Notes: generated by a model from the letters alone, not told the origin. A stretch of DNA of 9,312 nucleotides from Pseudomonadota bacterium (GCA_023453335.1 JAEXTU010000429.1:1-9312); one strand, 5' to 3'; positions 1 through 7,600 are shown, numbered from the stretch's first letter. Translations and numbers: made by a program.

Positions 1-1
1 C

Positions 2-133
2 CCGAACGGCATGGGCGGGTGGGTGAAGGTCAGGGCCAGCCAGGACTACTACCCCACCACCCCCCTCATCAGCGCCTTCCTCCCCCGGGTCATCCACCTG
101 GAGGCCACCGAGGTGCGCGACGTGGAGCCCTGA
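2..133 (+). CDS. C-terminal end of a TadE-like pilus assembly protein (partial)
   Basis: This is the last 43 codons of a gene that enters from the left edge and ends in TGA at 131-133. The visible peptide has a beta-type run (GGWVKVRASQDYY), then PTTPLISAFLP, then a hydrophobic/charged tail VIHLEATEVRDVEP. That order (V-x-V, aromatic, 'TPLI', short hydrophobic stretch, 'L-x-A' and a charged end) resembles the C-terminus of TadE/TadG-type pseudopilins. Those are membrane-anchored minor pilins of the Tad/Flp pilus machine. The diagnostic N-terminal transmembrane helix lies outside the window, so the family call rests on a short tail only. The gene converges on the sigma-54 regulator at 140-1522 with a 6-bp gap. 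A pilus locus beside such a regulator would make sense, because related Desulfovibrio genomes carry a sigma-54 response regulator close to flp/tad genes (recalled, not checked). It could also be another secreted or envelope protein. Confidence 0.5.
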   Translation, partial: PNGMGGWVKVRASQDYYPTTPLISAFLPRVIHLEATEVRDVEP

Positions 134-139
134 GGCCGG

Positions 140-1522
140 CTAGTCTTCGGTCGGGGCCTCGGCCTTGATCCCGTGCTTCTTGAGCTTGTTCCAGAGGTTG
201 GTGGGCGAGAGGCCGAGGAGCCTGGCCGCCTCGTTCTGGCGGCCTTGGGCCTTCTTGAGGGCGTCGAGGATGAGGCCGCGCTCCACCTGGGCGAGGGTGT
301 CCTTGAGGCTGGCCCGGCCGGCCTCCACCTGAACCGGCACCAGGTGCAGGTCACGGCCCAGAGCGCGGGAAACCGCCTCGGCCGGGATGACCGCGCCCTC
401 GCTCACGATGGCCGCGCGCTCCACCACGTTGGCCAGCTGGCGCACGTTGCCCGGCCAGTCGTAGTCCAGGAGCGCGGCCATGGCGTCCGCGGCGAACCCG
501 GAGAGCGAGGTGCCCAGCCGGGCGTTGACCCGCTGCAGGAAATGCGCGGCGAGCAGCGGGATGTCCTCCCGCCGCTCGGCCAGCCGGGGCAGGTGGATGG
601 CGGCCACGTTCAGCCGGTAGTAGAGGTCCTCGCGGAATTTCTTCTCCGTCACCTGGGCCTCCAGGTCCTGGTTGGTGGCGGCCACGATGCGCACGTCCAC
701 CTCCCGCACCCGGTTGCCGCCCAGGCGCTCCACCTGCTTCTGCTCGACTGCGCGCAACAACTTGGGCTGGAGCGCCAGCGGCATGTCCCCGATCTCGTCC
801 AGGAAGAGCGTGCCGCCCGAGGCCTGCTCGAACTTGCCCGGCCGCGAGGCCTGCGCCCCGGTGAAGGCCCCCTTCTCGTGGCCGCACAGCTCGCTCTCCG
901 GCAGGTTCTCGGGGATGGCCGCGCAGTTGATGGTGACCAGAGGCCCACTGGCGCGCTTGCTCAGGGCGTGCAGGGTCTGGGCCATGAGCTCCTTGCCGGT
1001 GCCCGAGGGGCCGGTGATGAGCACCGTGGTGTCCAGGCCCGCGATGCGGCCGGCCAGGTGCACGATGGAGCGCATGACCACGCTCTGGCCGATGACCCGG
1101 GCGGCCGGCCCCTCCGGGTCCAGGCTGCGTTTTAAGCTCAGCACCTCCTCCTGGAGCCGGCGGCGCTCCAGGGCGCGGCGCAGGACCACCTCCATCTCGC
1201 CCAGGCTGAAGGGTTTGGCAAAGAAGTCGTAGGCCCCGCGGCGCACCGCCTCCACCGCGGTGTCGCGCTCGGAGAACGCGGTCATGACCAGGATGTCCGC
1301 GCCGCGGCCCAGCTCGCGGAGCCTGGGCACGGCCTCCACCCCGGACATGCCGGGCAGGCGGACGTCGGTGAGGCTGAGGTCGAAGCCCTCCCGGCCCAGG
1401 ATCTCCAAGCCGGCCTCGGCGCTCCCCGCCTCCACCAGCTCGAACCCCCGCGCCCCCAGCGCCTCGCTGAGCATGGCCCGAAACGCCGGGTCGTCTTCGA
1501 TGAGCAGGATGCGGCCGTGCAT
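140..1522 (-). CDS. NtrC-family sigma-54-dependent response regulator
   Basis: This 460-aa cytoplasmic transcription activator has the classic three-part layout. The receiver domain (about 1-120) has acidic pair D10/D11, phospho-acceptor D53 in TDVRLPG, T81 and K103 in AKPF. The AAA+ sigma-54 interaction domain (about 140-370) has Walker A GPSGTGKE at 171-178, the sigma-54-contacting GAFTGA loop at 218-223, Walker B GGTLFLDEIG at 236-245, the FREDLYYRLNV segment and sensor-2 WPGNVRQL. A Fis-type helix-turn-helix ends the protein (NEAARLLGLSPTNLWNKLKK). Phosphorylation should drive oligomerisation and ATP-dependent opening of sigma-54 promoters. The start at 1522 is preferred over an in-frame ATG at 1537 because AGGA lies about 7 nt upstream and the receiver begins directly with MHGRILLIEDD. 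The usual SELFGHEKGAFTGA reads SELCGHEKGAFTGA here (Cys213). No partner histidine kinase and no sigma-54 site is visible in the window. The target is unknown; the pilus-like gene it converges on is one candidate. Confidence 0.95.
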   Translation of the reverse strand: MHGRILLIEDDPAFRAMLSEALGARGFELVEAGSAEAGLEILGREGFDLSLTDVRLPGMSGVEAVPRLRELGRGADILVMTAFSERDTAVEAVRRGAYDFFAKPFSLGEMEVVLRRALERRRLQEEVLSLKRSLDPEGPAARVIGQSVVMRSIVHLAGRIAGLDTTVLITGPSGTGKELMAQTLHALSKRASGPLVTINCAAIPENLPESELCGHEKGAFTGAQASRPGKFEQASGGTLFLDEIGDMPLALQPKLLRAVEQKQVERLGGNRVREVDVRIVAATNQDLEAQVTEKKFREDLYYRLNVAAIHLPRLAERREDIPLLAAHFLQRVNARLGTSLSGFAADAMAALLDYDWPGNVRQLANVVERAAIVSEGAVIPAEAVSRALGRDLHLVPVQVEAGRASLKDTLAQVERGLILDALKKAQGRQNEAARLLGLSPTNLWNKLKKHGIKAEAPTED

Positions 1523-1689
1523 GCGGCATCCTACCATTGCCCGGCCCCAAAGGACAACTCGTCCGGCCCGGGACCCCGGCCCGTGCGGCCGGAAAAATGG
1601 CTTGAGTCCGGTGCGGAAACATGGAACACAGTCCGCGCCGCCGGACAGCCGTCCCGCCCGCGGCCCACTTCGCCCGCAAGGAGGCCCCC

Positions 1690-3690
1690 ATGCCCACCCG
1701 CAAGGAACTCGCCAACGCCGTCCGCGCCCTGGCCATGGACGCGGTGCAGAAGGCCAAGTCCGGCCACCCCGGCGCGCCCCTGGGCATGGCCGACTTCACC
1801 GAGGTGCTCTACAACGACTTCGTGAAGCACAACCCGGCCAACCCGGCCTGGCCGGACCGCGACCGGGTGGTGCTCTCCAACGGGCACGCCTCCATGCTGC
1901 TCTACGCGGTGCTCCACCTCACGGGCTACGACCTGTCCATCGCCGACATCCAGAACTTCCGCCAGCTGGGGGCCAAGACCCCGGGCCACCCGGAGCTGGG
2001 CCAGACCCCGGGCGTGGAGTCCACCTCCGGCCCCCTGGGCCAGGGTTTGGCCTGCGCCGGGGGCCTGGCCCTGGCCGAGCGCACCCTGGCCGCCCAGTTC
2101 AACCGGCCCGGGTTCCCGGTGGTGGACCACACCACCTGGGTGCTGCTGGGCGACGGCTGCCTCATGGAGGGCGTGTCGCACGAGGCCTGCTCCCTGGCCG
2201 GCACCCAGAAGCTGGGCAAGCTCATCGCCCTGTACGACGACAGCGGCATCTCCATCGACGGCTGCGTGAGCGGCTGGTTTGGCGACGACACCCCGGCCCG
2301 GTTCCGGGCCTATGGCTGGCACGTGGTGGCCGGCGTGGACGGGCACGACCCCGCGGCGGTGAAGACGGCCATCGCCGCGGCCAAGGCCGAGACCGGGAAG
2401 CCCAGCCTTATCTGCCTCAAGACCGTGATCGGCTTCGGCGCGCCCGGGGTCTGCGGCACCTCCAAGTGCCACGGCTCACCCCTGGGCGAGGAGCAGATCG
2501 CCTGCGCCCGGGAGCAGCTGGCCTGGCCCCATGCGCCCTTCAGCATCCCGGCCGAGGTCTACGCGGGCTGGGACGCCCGGCCCAAGGGCGGGGCGGCCGA
2601 GGCCGCCTGGCGCGAGATGTTCGCGGCCTATGCCCAGGCCCATCCGGACCTGGCCGCGGAGTTCACCCGCCGCACCTCGGGCAAGCTGCCTGCGGGCTAC
2701 GCCGCCGCAGCCCGCGACCTGGCTGCGGCCATGGCCGCGGCCGAGCCCATGGCCACCCGCAAGGCCTCGGGCAAGTGCCTGGCCGCCCTGGGCCCCGGCC
2801 TGCCCGAACTGGTGGGCGGGTCCGCGGACCTAGCCGGCTCCAACCTCACCAGGCGGCCCGACTCGGCCATCATCGAGGCGGCCACCCCGGACGGCAACTA
2901 CCTGAACTACGGGGTGCGCGAGTTCGCCATGGGCTGCGCCATGAACGGCCTGGCCCTGCACGGCGGGTTCGTGCCCTACGGCGGCACCTTCCTGGTGTTC
3001 GCGGACTACATGCGCAGCGCCATGCGCATGGCCGCGCTCATGGGCCTCAAGGTGGCCTACGTGCTCACCCACGACTCCATCGGCGTGGGCGAGGACGGCC
3101 CCACCCACCAGCCCATCGAGCACACCGCCTCCCTGCGCCTCATCCCCAATCTTTCCGTGTGGCGGCCGGCGGACGCGGCCGAGACCGCCACGGCCTGGAA
3201 CGCGGCCCTGACCCGCGAGGCCGGCCCCACCGCGCTCATTCTCTCCCGCCAGACCCTGCCCCCGCAGCCCCGCGACGCGCAGACCGCGGCGGACATGGCC
3301 CGCGGCGGCTACGTGCTGTTGGATTGCGCGGGCGAGCCCCAGGCCCTGCTGCTGGCCACCGGCTCGGAGGTGGCCCTGGCCGTGGACGCGGCCAGGCTGC
3401 TCACGGCCCAGGGCGTGCGGGTGCGGGTGGTGTCCCTGCCCAGCCTGGACGTGTTTGCGGCCCAGCCCCGGTCCTACCGCGACGCGGTCCTGCCCCCGGC
3501 GGTCACCGCCCGGGTGGCGGTGGAGGCCGGCACCACTGCCGGCTGGTGGCAGTGGGTGGGCTCGCGCGGCGCGGTGGTGGGCCTGGACCGCTTTGGCGAA
3601 TCAGCGCCGGGCAAGGTCCTGTTCGCCCACTTCGGGTTCACCCCCGAGGCCGTGGTTTCGGCCGTGCAGCAGACCCTGGCCGGCAACTGA
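1690..3690 (+). CDS. tkt: Transketolase
   Basis: A complete 666-aa transketolase, which moves two-carbon ketol units between sugar phosphates in the non-oxidative pentose phosphate pathway using thiamine diphosphate and a divalent metal. Length and residue spacing follow the E. coli enzyme closely: H26 in SGHPGAPLG, H66 in LSNGHAS, H100 in TPGHPELG, and D155 in the cofactor-binding GDGCLMEG run that continues to SGISIDG. Further on are the HGSPLG motif, the YGVREFAMG segment with the catalytic glutamate of the Pyr domain, and DSIGVGEDGPTHQPIEH. The C-terminal domain ends in FGFTPEAVV. The ATG at 1690 is chosen over one at 1621 because a full AAGGAGG (1678-1684) lies 5 nt upstream and MPTRKELANAVRALAMD is the normal N-terminus. 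The 23 codons before it are not family-like. The gene stands alone, with no other pentose-phosphate gene beside it, divergent from the sigma-54 regulator. A weak TTGAGT at 1602-1607 lacks a good -10, so its promoter is unassigned. Confidence 0.97.
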   Translation: MPTRKELANAVRALAMDAVQKAKSGHPGAPLGMADFTEVLYNDFVKHNPANPAWPDRDRVVLSNGHASMLLYAVLHLTGYDLSIADIQNFRQLGAKTPGHPELGQTPGVESTSGPLGQGLACAGGLALAERTLAAQFNRPGFPVVDHTTWVLLGDGCLMEGVSHEACSLAGTQKLGKLIALYDDSGISIDGCVSGWFGDDTPARFRAYGWHVVAGVDGHDPAAVKTAIAAAKAETGKPSLICLKTVIGFGAPGVCGTSKCHGSPLGEEQIACAREQLAWPHAPFSIPAEVYAGWDARPKGGAAEAAWREMFAAYAQAHPDLAAEFTRRTSGKLPAGYAAAARDLAAAMAAAEPMATRKASGKCLAALGPGLPELVGGSADLAGSNLTRRPDSAIIEAATPDGNYLNYGVREFAMGCAMNGLALHGGFVPYGGTFLVFADYMRSAMRMAALMGLKVAYVLTHDSIGVGEDGPTHQPIEHTASLRLIPNLSVWRPADAAETATAWNAALTREAGPTALILSRQTLPPQPRDAQTAADMARGGYVLLDCAGEPQALLLATGSEVALAVDAARLLTAQGVRVRVVSLPSLDVFAAQPRSYRDAVLPPAVTARVAVEAGTTAGWWQWVGSRGAVVGLDRFGESAPGKVLFAHFGFTPEAVVSAVQQTLAGN

Positions 3691-3700
3691 CCATTCTGCC

Positions 3701-3770
3701 TAGACTTTTTTTAACACGTTAGAAATCATTGACTCTTGTATCATATCTAATCACTTGGACTTGCATTTTT
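3701..3770 (+). promoter_or_regulatory. AT-rich intergenic island, probable promoter region of the small gene
   Basis: Fifty of these 70 bases are A or T, in strong contrast to the GC-rich genes on both sides. The stretch starts with seven T residues (3706-3712) just after the transketolase stop. It contains promoter-like words: TTAACA 3711-3716, TTGACT 3729-3734, TATCAT 3739-3744 and TCTAAT 3746-3751. No pair of them has standard 16-18 bp spacing, so I do not name a -35/-10 pair. No sigma-54 GG-N10-GC pair fits either. The position, between a finished gene and a leader that precedes a ribosome-binding site, makes promoter or UP-element-like DNA the likeliest reading. The T-run may also help end transkelotase transcription, but only a 4-bp stem (GGCA/TGCC) precedes it. 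Confidence 0.35.
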
Positions 3771-3801
3771 CCAGGCCCGGGTGTAGGCATGTGAAACTTC
3801 G

Positions 3802-3834
3802 CGCGCGGCGAACTCGGGGGAGGTACGCCGCGCG
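3802..3834 (+). other. Stem-loop in the leader of the 50-aa small gene
   Basis: CGCGCGGCG (3802-3810) and CGCCGCGCG (3826-3834) are perfect 9-bp inverted arms around a 15-nt loop that contains GGGGGAGG. The hairpin would end 18 nt before the ATG at 3853 and just before the true ribosome-binding site (GGGAGG, 3841-3846). The purine-rich loop itself looks like a Shine-Dalgarno sequence. It has no following T-run, so it is not an intrinsic terminator. It could stabilise the message, tune translation or bind a protein. It matches no riboswitch class that I can recognise. GC-rich DNA forms such arms by chance more often than average, so function is an inference. Confidence 0.4.
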
Positions 3835-3852
3835 ACGCCAGGGAGGGGAGAG

Positions 3853-4005
3853 ATGACGCTGAAGCCGCTCAACGACAAAGAACGTGAGAGCCTGGAGCAG
3901 ATCATCAGCCTGCTGACCCGCAAGGGGCAGAATCCCGGCGCGGGCGCCCAGGACAAGGCTGGCCAGGCCAACCGCCAGCTCAAGAACGCCACCCGGAGCA
4001 TCTAG
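3853..4005 (+). CDS. Small hypothetical protein, 50 aa
   Basis: An ATG at 3853 opens 50 codons ending in TAG at 4003-4005. It is preceded by a strong GGGAGG (3841-3846) with 6-nt spacing. The product begins MTLKPLNDKERESLEQIISLL and continues with a Gly/Ala/Gln-rich hinge (KGQNPGAGAQDKAGQ) and a basic tail NRQLKNATRSI. The first part (residues 7-22) should form an amphipathic helix, and the tail may form a second one. There is no signal peptide, membrane segment or Cys/His metal site. Its own AT-rich upstream region, structured leader and downstream hairpin suggest an independent single-gene transcription unit rather than a transketolase read-through. Codons are GC-ending like the neighbours. 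I do not recognise a family and assign no function. A small cytoplasmic regulator or nucleic-acid-associated protein is possible but not shown. Confidence 0.65.
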   Translation: MTLKPLNDKERESLEQIISLLTRKGQNPGAGAQDKAGQANRQLKNATRSI

Positions 4006-4030
4006 GCCCCGCAGGCCGGAAGCTTCCCTG

Positions 4031-4057
4031 TCCCGGCCCGGCCGGGAGTTTCATTTC
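4031..4057 (+). terminator. Possible intrinsic terminator after the small gene
   Basis: TCCCGGCC (4031-4038) and GGCCGGGA (4040-4047) are perfect 8-bp arms around one base, so in RNA the top pairs would open to a small loop. GTTTCATTT follows at 4048. The U-rich part is short and interrupted, so this is a weak candidate. Its position 26 nt after the small-gene stop and before a new promoter fits termination. Confidence 0.35.
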
Positions 4058-4109
4058 CGTCCTGTCCCAGGATGGCTCCCGGAGTTCGCCCTCGCCGCCC
4101 TGCCATGGC

Positions 4110-4137
4110 TTGACACGCCCGCCCTGCCGGGTATCCT
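4110..4137 (+). promoter_or_regulatory. Sigma-70-type promoter of the FmdB-family gene
   Basis: A perfect TTGACA (4110-4115) and TATCCT (4132-4137, four of six consensus bases) are separated by 16 bp. Transcription would start near 4144, giving a leader of about 14 nt with CAGGAG (4146-4151) set 6 nt before the ATG at 4158. The short leader and exact placement make this one of the two best promoter candidates in the window. A single box match can arise by chance. Confidence 0.55.
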
Positions 4138-4157
4138 TGGCCATCCAGGAGCCGCCC

Positions 4158-4391
4158 ATGCCCATGTACCAATACAAGTGCCAGTACTGCGGCATCCCGT
4201 TCGAGGAACTGGCCTCCCTGAACGGCCCCAACCCGCCCTGCCCGCGCTGCGGCTGCCCGCACACCATGAAGCTCATGTCCGCCTGCCTGTCCAAGACCGG
4301 CAGCCCGGACCCGGTCAAGCGCCTGCTCTCCCAGCGCGCCGCCCGCCGCAACGGCGATCCCGTGGGCGGCTCGGGCAAGGGCGGGGCGTAG
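4158..4391 (+). CDS. FmdB-family zinc-ribbon protein
   Basis: A 77-aa protein beginning MPMYQYKCQYCG-x-PFEE, with a second knuckle CPRCGC, so two CxxC pairs (C8/C11 and a second near residues 32-35) should hold one zinc as a rubredoxin-like ribbon. This is the standard FmdB pattern (start M-P-x-Y-x-Y-x-C-x-x-C-G, 'FE', then CPxCG and a basic residue-rich section). The family is named after a putative regulator of formylmethanofuran dehydrogenase in methanogens, but its role in bacteria is unestablished. The C-terminal third (KRLLSQRAARRNGDPVGGSGKGGA) is basic, Gly-rich and probably disordered, as usual in the family. CAGGAG lies 6 nt before the chosen ATG; a second ATG two codons on is less well placed. 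It is probably a single-gene unit from the promoter at 4110-4137 and converges on putA across a repeat-filled gap. Confidence 0.88.
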   Translation: MPMYQYKCQYCGIPFEELASLNGPNPPCPRCGCPHTMKLMSACLSKTGSPDPVKRLLSQRAARRNGDPVGGSGKGGA

Positions 4392-4416
4392 CACCCGGTC
4401 GCACGGCCGAGACGCA

Positions 4417-4445
4417 AAGAGGGCGGTTCACGAACCGCCCCTACC
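4417..4445 (+). repeat. REP-like palindromic unit 1
   Basis: The core GGGCGGTTCACGAACCGCCC (4421-4440) has perfect 9-bp arms around AC. It is flanked by AAGA on the left and CTACC on the right; the asymmetric flanks define an orientation. It lies 29 bp after the FmdB-family stop. Units 2 and 3 are copies in the opposite orientation. Confidence 0.8.
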
Positions 4446-4481
4446 AAGAAAACCACCCTCAGCGCCGGCTTGATTCTCTTC

Positions 4482-4510
4482 GGTTGGGGCGGTCCGCGAT
4501 CCGCCCTCTT
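4482..4510 (-). repeat. REP-like palindromic unit 2 (inverted)
   Basis: Read on the minus strand, this unit matches unit 1 at 25 of 29 positions, including the AAGA left flank and the CC-x-ACC right flank. Its inner arm is imperfect (two mismatched pairs on the plus strand, one of them a G-U wobble on the minus strand). With unit 1 it forms an inverted pair separated by 36 bp, like the paired REPs of BIME elements. Confidence 0.75.
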
Positions 4511-4564
4511 CCCAACTTGCCCTCTTTCCGGATTCGGGCCTCCGCGGTGACTGCTCTCCTCTTC

Positions 4565-4593
4565 TGTAGGGGCGATTCACGAATCGCCCTGCC
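4565..4593 (-). repeat. REP-like palindromic unit 3 (inverted)
   Basis: The core GGGCGATTCACGAATCGCCC (4570-4589) again has perfect 9-bp arms. Its GTAG flank on the left mirrors the CTAC flank of unit 1, so it is in inverse orientation. Relative to unit 1, one G-C arm pair is replaced by A-T on both sides, a compensatory change. It lies about 25 bp beyond the putA stop, where the hairpin could also end or protect the putA message. Confidence 0.78.
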
Positions 4594-4617
4594 TTTCTCT
4601 TCGAACCGTTGCAGTCC

Positions 4618-7600
4618 CTACACCCAGTCGTCGCCCTCCTCGATGGGGGTGAAGCCGCGGCGCATGGTGTTCTCGGTCACGGTGACCGGGTCCATGAACT
4701 GGAGCAGGTAGTCCGGGCCGCCGGCCTTGGAGCCGATGCCCGAGAGCTTGTACCCGCCGAAGGGGTGGCGCTCCACCAGCGCGCCCACGCTGTTGCGGTT
4801 GAGGTAGAGGTTGCCGCACTCGAACTCGCGGCGGGCCTGCTCCAGGTGCCGCGGCGAGCGGGAGTACACCGCCCCGGTCAGGGCGAACTTCGTCGAGTTG
4901 GCCCAGGCAATGGCCTGGTCGAAGTTCGTAGCGCGCATGACCGCCAGGACCGGGCCGAAGACCTCCTCCTGGGCAATGCGGTGCGCGGGAGTGATGTTCT
5001 CCACGATGGTGAGCGGAGCCCAGCAGGAATCGTCCTCGCACTGGGCCGGCATCTTCCTGAGCAGGATATTGCCCTCCTGGCCGGCCAGCTCCACGTACTG
5101 CATGATGTTCTTCTTGGCCGCCTTGTCCACCACCGGCCCCATGGCGTTGGCCGGGTCCTCGGCCGGACCCAGCTTGAGGGAGTCGGCCGCGGCCACCAGC
5201 CGGCGCACAAAGGTGTCGTAGACCGCATCGAGCACGATGACCCGGGAGCAGGCCGAGCACTTCTGGCCCGAGAACCCGAAGGCCGAGTACAGGACCCCGG
5301 CCACGGCCTCGTCCAGCTCGGCGTCGTCGTCCACGATGATGGCGTTCTTGCCGCCCATCTCGGCCACCACCTTCTTCACGTGGTCCTGGCCGGGCGCGGG
5401 CTCGGCCGCCTTCTGGATGATGCGCAGGCCGGTCTCCACCGAGCCGGTGAAGGCGATGGCGGAGATGTCCTTGTGCCCCACCAGGGCGTCGCCCATGACC
5501 GAGCCGCGGCCGGGCAGGTAGGTGAACACGCCCTCGGGCAGGCCGGCGTCGCGCAAGAGTTCGGCCAGGCGCCAGCCCACGGCCAGGGCCAGGCCCGAGG
5601 GCTTGTAGAGCACGCAGTTGCCGGCCACCAGGGCCGCAGCGCTCATGCCGCAGGAGATGGCCAGGGGGAAGTTCCAGGGCGCGATGACCGCAGCCAGGCC
5701 CTTGGGCCGGTAGAGGTAGTGGGACAGCTCGCCCGGGGCGCGGCCCATGCGGCGCGGCGCGCCCAGGCGCAGCATCTCCCGGCCGTAGTACTCCAAAAAG
5801 TCGATGGCCTCGTCCACGTCGGCGTGGGCCTGGTCCCACTGCTTGCCCACCTCCACCACCTGCCAGGCGGCCAGCTCGTAGAGCCTGGCCCGGGCCAGGT
5901 CCGCGGCCCGGAAGAGCACCGCGGCGCGCTCGGCGGGCGGGGTGTTGCGCCAGGCCGGGAAGGCGGCCTTGGCCGCGGCGATGGCGGCCTCCACCTCGGC
6001 CACCCCGGCCTGGTGCACCCGGGCCACGACCTCGGAGGTGCGGGCCGGGTTGTAGGAGTCCAGCAGGTCGCCGGTGCGCACCTCGCGGCCCGCGATGCGC
6101 AGGGGCAGCTCCTGGCCCATGGCGGCGCGGACCTCGGCCAGGGCCTTGGGGAAGGCGGCCCGCACCGCGGGCAGGGTGAAGTCGCCCGGGGGCTGGTTGG
6201 CGAAGGGGGGCAGGCCGGCCGGGGCCTTGGGGGCGGGGGCCTCCCGGCGGGCGCGCTCGGCCGCGTCCTGGGGGTCCTCCAGGAGCCGGGCCATGTCCGC
6301 CTCGCCGGCAAAGGACTGGCGCAGGAAGCTCTCGTTGGCGGTGTTCTCCAGCAGGCGGCGCACCAGGTAGGCCATGCCCGGGATGAGCTGGCCGTAGGGG
6401 CAGTAGAGCCGCACCCGGCCGGCCACGTTCTTGAGGCCCTTGCGCACCGGCTCGGCCATGCCGTAGAGCACCTGGAACTCGTAGCGGTCCTCGGAAACCC
6501 CCAGGGCGCGGGCCGTTTCCATGACCGCGGCGATGGTGCGCACGTTGTGCGTGCCGCAGGCCAGGCGCACCAGGTCGTGGTTCTCCAGCAGGAAGGCGGC
6601 CACCCGCTCGTAGCAGGCGTCGGTCTCGGCCTTGTGGGTCCAGACCGGCACCGGCCAGCCGTTCTGCTTGGCGCGCACGGTCTCGTAGTCCCAGTACGCG
6701 CCCTTGACCAGGCGGATGGCGATGGGCAGCTGCTCGGCGCGTGCCCAGTGCACCAGCTCCCGGGCGTCCTGCTCGGTGGAGGTGAGGTAGGCCTGGAGCA
6801 CCACGGCCAGGTGCGGCCAGTCGCGCAGCTCGGGGCAGGCGCGCAGGCGCCGGTAGAGCGCCAGGGTGATCTCCTTGTAGTCCAGGCTCTCCATGTCGAT
6901 GCAGACCATGCCGCCCAGGTCGCGGACCTTCACCAGCACCTGGATGAGGCGCTTGGCGATGCCGTCCACCGACCCTTGCAGGTCGCGGGCCTTGAGCTGG
7001 GAGCAGAAGGCGGTGGGCTTGACCGAGAGGTTGAGCATGGGCTCGCCGCCCCAGTCCGCCCGGCCGGAGCCGCTGCCCAGGGGGCTCCATTTGGCCTGGG
7101 CCGCGCCCAGGCCGTCAAGCAGGTCCAGATGCTCCGCCAGGCGGGCGTCGGCCTCGGCCTCGCTCACCGTGGCCTCGCCCAGCACGTCGATGGTGAAGGC
7201 GAAGCCGTCCTTGCGCAGCTTCTCGATGTTCTTCACCGCCTCGGCCGCGGTCTCGCCCACGATGAACTGGCGGCCCATGCCCTCGATGTTGGAGCGGATG
7301 CCCTTGGCCATCAGCCCGGCGCCCAGCTTGCCGGCCAGGCCCGCGGCCTTGAGGCCGGCGGCCATCACCGGGGGCAGGCCGCCGCCCTCGCCCGCGAAGT
7401 ATTCCTCGATGTGCCGGGTGAGCGACTCGGTGGTGGTCAGGGTGGGCATCACGTCCACGAAGCGGAAGAGCTTCACCTTGAAGTCCTCGTGCTGCATGGC
7501 CCAGTCCATGACCTTGCCGCTCCACCAGCCCTTGTTGAAGATGGAGGGGGCCTCGCCGCGGATGCTCGAGAAGAATTCCCGGCCGCGGGCCTGGATTTTG

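Noticed and set aside
1523..1689. Sigma-54 or sigma-70 promoters in the gap between the divergent regulator and transketolase
   Set aside because: TGGC at about 1598 and TGCG at about 1612 look like a sigma-54 pair, but GG and GC are 12 bp apart instead of 10. TTGAGT at 1602 has no usable -10 partner. An imperfect GTCCGG/CCGGAC stem (1606-1646) is within chance for this GC content.
351..1799. A 482-codon minus-strand frame overlapping the response regulator
   Set aside because: It is an alternative frame of the regulator; the product is low-complexity Arg/Gly/Pro/Ala and has no domain signature.
3682..3712. Intrinsic terminator of transketolase
   Set aside because: The seven-T run is present, but the only stem before it is 4 bp (GGCA/TGCC) with an 11-nt loop, too weak to call.
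1260..3722. An 820-codon plus-strand frame across the regulator and transketolase
   Set aside because: It overlaps transketolase in another frame and is dominated by Pro/Arg/Gly/Ala, typical of an out-of-frame reading of GC-rich DNA. Transketolase motifs prove the other frame.
3771..3852. A known riboswitch in the leader of the small gene
   Set aside because: I looked for cobalamin, c-di-GMP and other familiar signature sequences and saw none; only a plain hairpin is supported.
4411..4600. A CRISPR array or tRNA in the repeat-rich gap
   Set aside because: The three repeats are palindromic, inverted and irregularly spaced, and the spacing is not that of a CRISPR array. No cloverleaf or CCA-type end is seen.
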